Positions 7,510-14,764 of a stretch of DNA of 15,120 nucleotides are shown here, piece by piece. This stretch comes from an uncultured Thalassolituus sp. (lineage in GTDB: Bacteria > Pseudomonadota > Gammaproteobacteria > Pseudomonadales > Oceanobacteraceae). The notes beneath the pieces were generated by a model. That model saw only the letters and a list, made by a program, of their open reading frames with translations. It ran no database searches and was not told the DNA's origin. Location: contig CAJXIT010000042.1 of assembly GCA_913054055.1 (NCBI GenBank), positions 1 to 15,120 on the forward strand, given 5' to 3'. Made by a program: the position numbers and the translations under genes. Position 1 is the stretch's first letter. Each line of letters starts with the position of its first letter.

Positions 7510-9537
7510 TCAAACCTGAAACCGATCCATCTTCTCTTGTAACGACTCGGTTAATTGAACCACTTCTCTAATTGCTTCCACCGTATGCTGTGCATCATTT
7601 ACCGTTTCACGACCTAAGTCGTTTATCTTCACTACATTTTCATCAATGGTCCGTGCGACTTGTGTTTGTTCACTGGCCGACGTTGAGATTTGTCCATTTA
7701 TTTGTGAGATCGAATTAATCATTTCTACTATTTGATCTAACGCAACACGAACCTGAGAAGAGGACTCTACTGTGTCTTGTGCCATCATATGACTATTCCC
7801 CATCACTTCAACAGCGCTACTGATGCCTGCATGAATGGATGTCATTACCTCATCAATCTCTTGCGCGCTTGATTGAGTTCGGCTCGCTAGGGTTCTTACT
7901 TCATCCGCTACGACGGCAAAACCTCGGCCTTGCTCCCCTGCCCTTGCGGCTTCTATGGCGGCATTAAGAGCTAATAAATTAGTTTGCTCGGCAATGCCCT
8001 TAATCACGGCTAACATACTGGCAATGTTCTCAGAATTCTCTGACAGTGTGTTGATCACTTCTGTGCTTCGCATGATTTCATCCGCTAATGCAGAAATCTG
8101 TGAGAGCGTTTCTGATACAACACCACTTGCTTGACCCGCTTGATCTGTTGCCTGAGAAGCAGAGTTAGCCGCGTCGCCACTTTGTCGATTTACTTCTTCA
8201 GCCGTGGCCGACATTTGAGTAATGGCGGATGCCACTTGCTCGGTTTGCTGAAGCTGTTCGTTGGCTGCGTTTTCGCTTTGCTCTGCGTTCTTACCCACTT
8301 TTTCCATGGCTGACGAAACTTCTGTGGAAGTACCTTGAACCGCTTGCATAAGCGAATGTATCTTTTCAACCATCACATTGAATTCAGAGGTTAGCTCCCC
8401 CATTTCATCTTGGGAAGCAACACTGACTCTTACTCTCATATCACCCAAGCTAATTTTATGAGCGGCTGAATGGAATTCGCCAACGGTGCTTCTGACACTC
8501 CAAAAGAACGCTGCATATAGATATACAATAAGCAACATCACCATGACGATAGCAACCGCAACAATCAGTAACTTTTTTGTGAGTGCTGACTTTCGCTCAC
8601 CTAATATCACATTCAACTGACTAAATGCTAATTCTCTAACTTTCAGAATATTTTTTGTTTTGCTTTGATAGTATGAGGAATAATCTTCCCAAGTCATGTT
8701 GATACTATTAGCAGAAATGACTTCCTCATCTAACCGACCAAGCAGATCTGAAAAATCTTTTTCAACTTCTGGAAAAACCTTGCTGAACAAGTTTGTAAAA
8801 ATGGGGTTCTCTTTGACAAGCGTATTATGGTTTTGATTAAGCGCACTAATGGTGCCATCCATAGAATCATATACATCGTTTAGGGTGTCATAAACGGTGG
8901 CATTTAAATATTGCATCACGGCTGAAAACACACCCACTGAGTGGGCAAAGCTCAACGATTCTGAATAGGCCGGATAATCCACCAGTACCAAGCTTAACAG
9001 TATTTGTACATCTTGATTTGTATCTAATGAGATACCTGAATTTTGAGCGATGATGTTCGCCATAAACAACATTTCGCTTATGGTTTTATTATAAGTTGTG
9101 TATTGGTCTGAAATGATTGTTTGTCTATTTTCAGCCACCCGAGACAAATCTTTTTTCCACTTTGGTAATTTTGATTCAACCTCGGCAGCAATGGCTGTTC
9201 CTTTATATTTAACTAGAAATTTCCCTATATCTTTATATAGTTTCGATTCTAATTTTTCCGCATGATGAGCCAAACCTTCTTTATTATTTAGCAATACTTG
9301 AACAGATGCGATATCGCGGTACATGGACGCTTCATCTGTGATGGTTAAAAAATCATTGATAACGCCCAAAGACTCTTGTTCGACAGCTGTTTTTTGTATG
9401 GTCTGGTAGGTCTGATTAATGATCGCGTAGCTTAATAACAGCAACGGAATAAAAAATGTTAAGCTAATTACACCAAATTTTTTGGCGTAACTTAGCTTAT
9501 TCATCAGCATGATTGCGGGTGCTAATAATCCATGCAC
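7510..9537 (-). CDS. Methyl-accepting chemotaxis protein
   Basis: This inner-membrane chemoreceptor signals to CheA/CheW. Residue numbers count from the GTG at 9543. TM1 spans about 23-44 and TM2 about 324-349. Between them lie about 280 periplasmic residues that look almost wholly helical and carry no Cache signature. The region around 168-205 recalls a common but poorly named helical sensor of proteobacterial receptors. A HAMP domain follows (about 350-402, with DEMGEL). The long methylation and signalling coiled coil has its hairpin tip at 519-553 (EQTNLLALNAAIEAARAGE onwards). The C-terminus lacks an NWETF-type CheR tether. I chose the GTG at 9537 because GAGAGG (9546-9551 on this strand) lies 8 bases from it but only 2 bases from the GTG at 9543. 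The ligand cannot be told. It lies downstream of aceF on the same strand. Confidence 0.92.
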   Translation of the reverse strand: MHGLLAPAIMLMNKLSYAKKFGVISLTFFIPLLLLSYAIINQTYQTIQKTAVEQESLGVINDFLTITDEASMYRDIASVQVLLNNKEGLAHHAEKLESKLYKDIGKFLVKYKGTAIAAEVESKLPKWKKDLSRVAENRQTIISDQYTTYNKTISEMLFMANIIAQNSGISLDTNQDVQILLSLVLVDYPAYSESLSFAHSVGVFSAVMQYLNATVYDTLNDVYDSMDGTISALNQNHNTLVKENPIFTNLFSKVFPEVEKDFSDLLGRLDEEVISANSINMTWEDYSSYYQSKTKNILKVRELAFSQLNVILGERKSALTKKLLIVAVAIVMVMLLIVYLYAAFFWSVRSTVGEFHSAAHKISLGDMRVRVSVASQDEMGELTSEFNVMVEKIHSLMQAVQGTSTEVSSAMEKVGKNAEQSENAANEQLQQTEQVASAITQMSATAEEVNRQSGDAANSASQATDQAGQASGVVSETLSQISALADEIMRSTEVINTLSENSENIASMLAVIKGIAEQTNLLALNAAIEAARAGEQGRGFAVVADEVRTLASRTQSSAQEIDEVMTSIHAGISSAVEVMGNSHMMAQDTVESSSQVRVALDQIVEMINSISQINGQISTSASEQTQVARTIDENVVKINDLGRETVNDAQHTVEAIREVVQLTESLQEKMDRFQV

Positions 9538-9545
9538 ATCCACGT

Positions 9546-9551
9546 CCTCTC
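9546..9551 (-). promoter_or_regulatory. Ribosome-binding site deciding the chemoreceptor start
   Basis: GAGAGG on the minus strand ends 8 bases before a GTG at 9537-9535 and 2 bases before an in-frame GTG at 9543-9541. Only the 9537 start has ordinary spacing. A later ATG at about 9510 has no ribosome-binding sequence. Confidence 0.6.
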
Positions 9552-9555
9552 ATTA

Positions 9556-9579
9556 TCTACAACTTAATTAAAGTGTAGA
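9556..9579. repeat. Imperfect 24-bp palindrome between aceF and the chemoreceptor gene
   Basis: TCTACA at 9556-9561 mirrors TGTAGA at 9574-9579, centred on a TTAATTAA core (9564-9571). The outer six bases and the centre match; the bases between them do not all pair. It lies 5 bases upstream of the chemoreceptor ribosome-binding site. It could be an operator or chance AT-rich symmetry; it has no GC-rich stem and is not a convincing terminator. Confidence 0.35.
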
Positions 9580-9616
9580 CGGATATTCAAATTCATCCTT
9601 TTATATTATGGTTATT

Positions 9617-11215
9617 TTACAACAACATATGCCGTGTATCGCTCAATAACTGGCATATATAACGAGCAAACCTAGCCGCCTCAGCGCCATCAATCACTCT
9701 GTGATCGTACGATAAACTAATGGGTAGCATTAGCCTCGGTTCAAAGCTATTACCATTCCAGACAGGCTGCATGCTGGCTTTAGACACACCTAATATGGCA
9801 ACTTGAGGGGCTGAAACAATAGGAGTAAATGCTGTTCCACCAATCCCCCCCAAACTGGAGATGGTAAACGTGCCCCCCATCATCCCATCCATAGGGAGTT
9901 TTTTGTCTCTGGCCTTACCTGCTAGCTCGGCACTTTCTTGAGCAAAGTCGATGATGCCTTTTTTATCCGCTTCTTTAATCACAGGCACGAGTAGACCATC
10001 GGGTGTTTCTACTGCAATGCCTAAGTTGTAAAACTGCTTAAATATCAATTCACTGCCGTCTGCATTCAACGATGAATTAAACTGGGGAAACTTTTGTAAC
10101 GCCAATACACACGCTTTCAGGACAAATGCCAAAGGCGATACTTTTACGCCTTCTGGTAGCATGGTAGCCATGTCGCCTTTGCGATACGCCTCTAACTGGG
10201 TAATGTCGGCCGAATCAAACTGCGTCACCTGTGGAATGGTACTCCAACTTTGCACCATGTTTTTAGCCGTGACCTGTTTAATTTTATTCAGCGGCACATT
10301 TTCAATTGCACCAAAGCGAGAAAAGTCTTCACTGCTGCCCACTACACCCATGGTTTGCGCACCCGAAGATGGCTGCTGCAAACGATTTTTCACAAATGCT
10401 TGTACGTCTGATTTTAAAATTCGATTTCTTGGGCCGGTGCCTGAAACAAGCGTTAAATCCACGCCCAGTTCACGACCTAACTGACGCACAGCTGGACCGG
10501 CATGCACCTTGCCGCTAGAAGTAGGGGCCGCAGGAATTGATTCTATTGGTTTGCTGATTGTTGTAGGTGGTACGGGCTCCGTGTTTGCTGGCGGCGCATT
10601 GTCTTGTTTCGCTTCAGCAGCAGGCTTAGAAGCGTTTTGTTGCCCTACCATACGAGCGATTACATCACCTTCACTGACTTTATCACCAACCGATACCGAA
10701 TATGCCAGTAGCTTACCACTTGAGGGTGCCGGTATTTCCATTGTGGCCTTATCACTTTCCAGCACCAATAAACTGTCTTCTGCTTCAACAGCGTCGCCAA
10801 CCTTTAAACTTAACTCAATGACTTCTACCGCATCAGCACCACCAAGATCGGGGACACACACTTCCACTTCACTGTCTGGGGCCACTTCAGGCTCTGCTGA
10901 TACTTTTTCTTGTGCCGCTTCAACCACAACATCTGTCGTTGTTTTTTTCGTGTCAGGTTCCGCAGTTCTTTGCTCAACAGCCGATTCCATTTCCACCACA
11001 GGAGTACCTGATGAAACTTTATCCCCCACACTCACTAAAATCGCGGCCACCGTGCCAGCCATCGGCGCGGGTACTTCCATGGTGGCTTTGTCGCTTTCTA
11101 ACACTATGATCTCTTGCTCAGCTTCAACCGTGTCACCCACAGAGATACTGATCTCGATCACTTCTACTTCTTCTATACCGCCCAGGTCCGGCACAGTCAC
11201 TTGTGTCTGGCTCAT
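9617..11215 (-). CDS. aceF: Pyruvate dehydrogenase E2, dihydrolipoyllysine-residue acetyltransferase
   Basis: This is the core of the pyruvate dehydrogenase complex. It moves the acetyl group from E1 to coenzyme A by a swinging lipoyl arm. Two lipoyl domains are visible, each with the ESDKATME motif: Lys43 and Lys156 are the lipoylated residues. A linker rich in Ala and Pro (about 190-235) joins them to the E1/E3-binding domain (about 236-275, starting HAGPAVRQLGRELGV). The catalytic domain (about 300-532) ends with SYDHRVIDG, giving the active His505 and Asp509. E. coli AceF has three lipoyl domains; two, with 532 residues, is common in other gammaproteobacteria. The gene starts 9 bases after aceE, and its AGGAA site (11222-11226) overlaps the aceE stop codon, so the two are translationally linked. 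Confidence 0.97.
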   Translation of the reverse strand: MSQTQVTVPDLGGIEEVEVIEISISVGDTVEAEQEIIVLESDKATMEVPAPMAGTVAAILVSVGDKVSSGTPVVEMESAVEQRTAEPDTKKTTTDVVVEAAQEKVSAEPEVAPDSEVEVCVPDLGGADAVEVIELSLKVGDAVEAEDSLLVLESDKATMEIPAPSSGKLLAYSVSVGDKVSEGDVIARMVGQQNASKPAAEAKQDNAPPANTEPVPPTTISKPIESIPAAPTSSGKVHAGPAVRQLGRELGVDLTLVSGTGPRNRILKSDVQAFVKNRLQQPSSGAQTMGVVGSSEDFSRFGAIENVPLNKIKQVTAKNMVQSWSTIPQVTQFDSADITQLEAYRKGDMATMLPEGVKVSPLAFVLKACVLALQKFPQFNSSLNADGSELIFKQFYNLGIAVETPDGLLVPVIKEADKKGIIDFAQESAELAGKARDKKLPMDGMMGGTFTISSLGGIGGTAFTPIVSAPQVAILGVSKASMQPVWNGNSFEPRLMLPISLSYDHRVIDGAEAARFARYICQLLSDTRHMLL

Positions 11216-11224
11216 GGCAAATTC

Positions 11225-13900
11225 CTAGTTATAAAGTGGATCAAGTTTGTCGGCTGAAATACCAAAGTCTTTGATGGCTTTTTTCAGAACTTTTTTATCC
11301 AGTTCACCATCACGAACCAGCGCTGACAAGGTTGCTAATACAACGTAGTGGCGATCAACTTCAAAAAACTCCCTAAGCTTCTCTCGGCTGTCACTGCGTC
11401 CAAAGCCATCCGTTCCTAACGTTACAAAGGTTTTACCTTCTGGCATATAGGCCCGTAACTGTTCACTGTACTGCTTCATATAATCAGTAGCACAAATCAC
11501 TGGCCCTTGAGCCGATTCTAAACACTGAGTGAGGTAAGCCTGTTTAGCTTTTTTATCTGGATTTAATAAATTCCAACGTTCAATGGATCGTCCTTCACGG
11601 GTCACTTCATTGATACTGGGCGCACTCCAAATGTCCGCATTGATTTTATAATCGTTTTCTAAAATCTCTGCTGCAGCAATCACTTCTCTTAAAATGGTTC
11701 CGCTACCCATTAATTGAACTTTTTGTTTGGATTTGCCTGAGTCTTTGAATTTATATATGCCTTTACGAATGCCTTCTTCTACGCCTTTCGGCATAGCAGG
11801 TTGCTCGTAATTTTCATTCATAACCGTGATGTAATAAAACACACGCTCATGCTCTTCGTACATTCTGTGCAAACCGTCTTGAATGATCACGGCTAATTCA
11901 TAAGCAAAAGTAGGATCATAGGTAATACAGTTTGGAATGGTGTTTGCCAAAATATGGCTATGGCCGTCTTGATGCTGCAAACCTTCGCCATTTAATGTGG
12001 TTCGCCCAGCGGTGGCACCAATTAAAAACCCTTGTGCTTGGCAATCACCTGCTGCCCAAGATAAATCCCCTACTCGTTGAAAACCGAACATGGAATAAAA
12101 AATATAAAACGGAATCATCGGCTTGCTATAAGCACTATAAGAAGTGGCAGCTGCTAGCCAAGCACTAAACGCACCGGCTTCATTGATGCCTTCCTCTAAG
12201 ATACGGCCCTTCTTATCTTCTTTGTAAAACATCATTTGACCAGCATCCACAGGTTCATATAACTGACCTTCACTGGAATAAATGCCTAACTGGCGGAACA
12301 GCCCCTCCATACCAAATGTTCTGGCTTCATCCGGTACAATGGGCACTACACGCTCACCAATTTTTTTGTCTTTTGCTAATGCCGTGAGTATGCGTACAAA
12401 CGCCATGGTACTAGAGATTTCACGGTCACCGCTGCCGTCCAACTGTGCCTTAAACGTTGCAAGTTCAGGCGCGGTTAAAACTTCTTTATTTTCCGTTCGC
12501 TGCGGTAAAAAACCACCCAGCTTTTCACGACGCTGACGCATGTACTTCATTTCAGGACTGTCTTCTGGAGGGCGATAATATGGAAACGATTCCAATTCGC
12601 TATCCGCAATTGGGATATCAAAACGATCCCTGAAGCCTTTTAAACTTTCAATATCCAATTTTTTAACTGAATGCGCTTCGTTTTTCCCTTCAGCCGCCTC
12701 ACCCATACCATAACCTTTAACCGTATGGGCTAAAATAACAGTGGGCTGCCCTTTGTGCCCTGCCGCAGCTCGATAGGCGGCATACACTTTATACGGGTCA
12801 TGACCACCTCGATTCAGTTTGAAAATTTCTTCATCTTTCATACCTGAAATCATTTCTTCTAATTCAGGGTATTTACCAAAGAAGTGTTCGCGGGTATAAG
12901 CGCCACCCTTAGCTTTGTAATTTTGGAACTCACCATCTACCACTTCGTCCATGCGTTTTTGCATAAAGCCTTTATGATCTTTAGCAAATAGAGGGTCCCA
13001 GTGTCGGCCCCATACCACTTTAATCACGTTCCAGCCTGCGCCGCGAAATTGCCCCTCTAGCTCTTGGATAATTTTTCCATTGCCTCGAACAGGGCCGTCT
13101 AGCCGCTGTAGATTACAGTTAATAACAAAAATTAAATTCTCAAGCTTTTCTCGACCAGCCAAGCTAATGGCGCCTAACGTTTCTGCTTCATCACATTCAC
13201 CGTCACCTAAAAACGCCCACACTTTTCGATCAACCCTTGGTACTAGGCCACGTGCCGAGATGTAACGCATAAAGTGAGCTTGATAGATGGCCTGAATTGG
13301 CCCAAGGCCCATAGAAACCGTAGGGAATTGCCAGTAATCCGGCATCAACCTTGGGTGCGGGTAAGAACTAAGCCCCTTGCCATCCACTTCGCGCCTAAAG
13401 TTTTCAAGCTGATTTTTATCGATGCGACCTTCTAAAAAGCTGCGCGCATAAATACCAGGGCTAATATGGCCCTGATAATAAATAAGATCCCCTAGAGGAC
13501 ATTTTTCATTTTCAGTGCTAGGTGCGCGGAAAAAATAATTAAAACCCACATCATACAAAGTGGCACTGGATGCAAAGCTGGCAATATGTCCCCCTAAATC
13601 GTCACCGCTTTTGTTAGCACGCACCACCATGGCCAAGGCATTCCATCGAATGAGTGAACGAATGCGGCGCTCTAAAAATAAATCCCCTGGCATTTTTACT
13701 TCTTCAGAGGGGGGGATGGTATTTCGGTAAGGAGTGCGAATGGAGTACAACAATGGCAAACCATTACGAGTGGCGTGTTCAGTCAAACGACTTAATAAAA
13801 ATCGGGCTCGTTCAAGGCCCTCTTCTCTAATCACACTGTCAATCGAGTCTAACCACTCTTTCGTTTCAGTAGGGTCCTGATCTTGATCAAAGGATTCCAT
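11225..13900 (-). CDS. aceE: Pyruvate dehydrogenase E1 component, homodimeric type
   Basis: This thiamine-diphosphate enzyme decarboxylates pyruvate and reductively acetylates the E2 lipoyl groups. The length of 891 residues is close to that of E. coli AceE. The thiamine-diphosphate motif begins GDGECDEAE (232-240) and reaches NCN at 261-263. Active-site histidines known from E. coli have counterparts here: His105 in GGHIASF, His145 in QGHISPG and His410 in NEAHSVKK. The C-terminal region contains GTDGFGRSDSREKLR, typical of AceE. ATG 13900 is preceded by a modest GAGACGGG-like site. aceF follows at once on the same strand. No pdhR-like regulator gene precedes it and no lpd follows, so regulation and E3 supply must come from elsewhere. 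I see no frameshift or missing catalytic residue. Confidence 0.97.
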   Translation of the reverse strand: MESFDQDQDPTETKEWLDSIDSVIREEGLERARFLLSRLTEHATRNGLPLLYSIRTPYRNTIPPSEEVKMPGDLFLERRIRSLIRWNALAMVVRANKSGDDLGGHIASFASSATLYDVGFNYFFRAPSTENEKCPLGDLIYYQGHISPGIYARSFLEGRIDKNQLENFRREVDGKGLSSYPHPRLMPDYWQFPTVSMGLGPIQAIYQAHFMRYISARGLVPRVDRKVWAFLGDGECDEAETLGAISLAGREKLENLIFVINCNLQRLDGPVRGNGKIIQELEGQFRGAGWNVIKVVWGRHWDPLFAKDHKGFMQKRMDEVVDGEFQNYKAKGGAYTREHFFGKYPELEEMISGMKDEEIFKLNRGGHDPYKVYAAYRAAAGHKGQPTVILAHTVKGYGMGEAAEGKNEAHSVKKLDIESLKGFRDRFDIPIADSELESFPYYRPPEDSPEMKYMRQRREKLGGFLPQRTENKEVLTAPELATFKAQLDGSGDREISSTMAFVRILTALAKDKKIGERVVPIVPDEARTFGMEGLFRQLGIYSSEGQLYEPVDAGQMMFYKEDKKGRILEEGINEAGAFSAWLAAATSYSAYSKPMIPFYIFYSMFGFQRVGDLSWAAGDCQAQGFLIGATAGRTTLNGEGLQHQDGHSHILANTIPNCITYDPTFAYELAVIIQDGLHRMYEEHERVFYYITVMNENYEQPAMPKGVEEGIRKGIYKFKDSGKSKQKVQLMGSGTILREVIAAAEILENDYKINADIWSAPSINEVTREGRSIERWNLLNPDKKAKQAYLTQCLESAQGPVICATDYMKQYSEQLRAYMPEGKTFVTLGTDGFGRSDSREKLREFFEVDRHYVVLATLSALVRDGELDKKVLKKAIKDFGISADKLDPLYN

Positions 13901-13922
13901 ATACCCGTCTCATCCATATAAT

Positions 13923-13951
13923 TTGGCCATATATATTAAAAGTATAGCCAA
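13923..13951. promoter_or_regulatory. Inverted repeat upstream of aceE, possible operator
   Basis: TTGGCCATA (13923-13931) and TATAGCCAA (13943-13951) are inverted copies matching at 8 of 9 positions with an 11-base spacer. The site ends 22 bases from the aceE start codon, in the leader or promoter region. It does not match the E. coli PdhR pattern (TTGGT-N3-ACCAA) in spacing. An operator role is inference. Confidence 0.4.
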
Positions 13952-14125
13952 GCTTCAGATATTGGCCCGAATTCATCCCCTTAATTTAAAAAGGCTCGGA
14001 CATTAGTCCCATATACTCCCAGTTTGAGTAAAAACAAGACATACACACAGATAACTAGATAAGTTCAGCCAAAAGGATTGATAAAGGGACCAAGCGTCGA
14101 TAGAGAAAGGTAAGAAAAGAAAATG

Positions 14126-14160
14126 AAGGTGCCAAACCCTTGATGAGAGAAGTGCACCTT
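14126..14160 (-). terminator. Possible terminator of the cobTC transcript
   Basis: On the minus strand AAGGTGC (14160-14154) pairs with GCACCTT (14132-14126) and is followed by a pyrimidine tract, CATTTTCTTTTCTT. The stem is 7 bp but the loop is 21 bases, so it is weaker than a classic terminator. It lies just after cobC, where a terminator is expected. Confidence 0.45.
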
Positions 14161-14165
14161 ACGTT

Positions 14166-14197
14166 TGGTACAAATCACGATTATCCGTGTCGTACCA
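14166..14197. repeat. Nested hairpin at the end of the cobC region
   Basis: TGGTAC (14166-14171) pairs with GTACCA (14192-14197), and inside it CACG (14176-14179) pairs with CGTG (14186-14189). It overlaps the out-of-frame cobC tail and its stop codon (14181-14183). It competes with the neighbouring hairpin at 14126-14160 through a GTTTGG/CCAAAC pairing. Confidence 0.45.
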
Positions 14198-14240
14198 GTT
14201 GATAATTAAATGGCTCAACGTCGGTTACTTGAATTCGACT
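14181..14240 (-). other. cobC: Out-of-frame C-terminal tail of cobC (apparent frameshift)
   Basis: After the Cys174 codon (14244-14242) a single C at 14241 remains before a reading frame that gives SRIQVTDVEPFNYQLVRHG and a TAA at 14181-14183. This reads like the normal family ending, where VPYA is followed closely by a Ser-Arg-Ile strand. The in-frame version instead ends after eight unrelated residues at 14215. A 2-base loss in one codon at 14241 explains both the frame change and the one missing residue. It may be a true mutation or a sequencing error. Confidence 0.75.
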
Positions 14241-14763
14241 GACACGCATATGGCACGTCTAATCGATTAATATTGGGAAACGGTAGGCCTAATATTTCTT
14301 TTAGAAGAATGCGAATCACACCACCATGGCAAACAATTAACTGTTTTTGCTCTGGGCGAGCCAAACAACCAAACCAGGCTTTTAATACACGGGCTTCAAA
14401 GTTTAAAAGACTTTCTCCTTCAGGCGCCACAAAGTTCATGGGGTCATTCCACATGCCCTTGATTCGGTCAAAGTCTTCTTTGAACACTTTTGCCATATCT
14501 TGGTTTTCCCAAATACCAAAGTCAAACTCACGTAATTCATCCGCCAGCAATAAATCCGTATTGGTTTTTTCTGCAAGGGATTTAGCAAAGTCATGGCAAC
14601 GGGACAATGGGCTGGTAATGATCACATCCCAATCACCACCGTCAGTGGCTTGTTCCAACTGTTGCCAACCTTGCTCGGTTAAAGGGTGATCGGTACGACC
14701 ACGAAATACATTACCACCGTCAGGCTCTCCATGGCGTAATAGATCAATGGTTTTGTATTGCAT
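14215..14763 (-). CDS. cobC: Alpha-ribazole phosphatase, histidine phosphatase family (C-terminus frameshifted)
   Basis: This enzyme removes the 5'-phosphate from alpha-ribazole phosphate or from adenosylcobalamin 5'-phosphate in nucleotide-loop assembly. It belongs to the histidine phosphatase superfamily: LRHGEP at 9-14 gives the phosphohistidine His11, with Arg10; Arg55 in SPLSR, Glu79 near ELREFDFG and His146 in CHGG complete the active site. The start is ATG 14763, one base after the cobT stop, with AAGGA at 14772-14776 lying inside the end of cobT. A longer in-frame extension to 14832 would overlap cobT and is not needed. As read, the protein is 182 residues and its last eight residues do not fit the family; a frameshift at 14241 would restore a 194-residue protein ending at 14181. 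The catalytic core is intact, so partial activity is possible. cobC is named from the cobT neighbour; the fold alone would not prove the substrate. Confidence 0.88.
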   Translation of the reverse strand: MQYKTIDLLRHGEPDGGNVFRGRTDHPLTEQGWQQLEQATDGGDWDVIITSPLSRCHDFAKSLAEKTNTDLLLADELREFDFGIWENQDMAKVFKEDFDRIKGMWNDPMNFVAPEGESLLNFEARVLKAWFGCLARPEQKQLIVCHGGVIRILLKEILGLPFPNINRLDVPYACQSNSSNRR

Positions 14764-14764
14764 A

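Larger units (their letters stand above)
13901..14180. other. Intergenic region between cobC and aceE
   Basis: These 280 bases contain no credible open reading frame on either strand. They should hold the aceE promoter, which reads leftward. A weak candidate on the minus strand has TTGTTT (about 14035) and TATATG (about 14013) separated by 16 bases. Near aceE there is the inverted repeat 13923-13951, and near cobC the hairpin cluster 14126-14197. I found no tRNA or recognisable riboswitch here. Confidence 0.5.

Noticed and set aside
9556..9579. A sigma28 (flagellar-type) promoter for the chemoreceptor
   Set aside because: No TAAA plus GCCGATAA pair with proper spacing could be found in the gap.
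10509..11228. A 239-codon open frame on the + strand
   Set aside because: It lies wholly antisense to the lipoyl-domain half of aceF; its Ser/Thr/Ala-rich low-complexity product is a mirror of aceF codon use, and the aceF domains are unmistakable.
13901..14180. A structured RNA gene or tRNA
   Set aside because: No cloverleaf, known riboswitch core or conserved small-RNA pattern could be recognised; the hairpins are better explained as terminator or leader elements.
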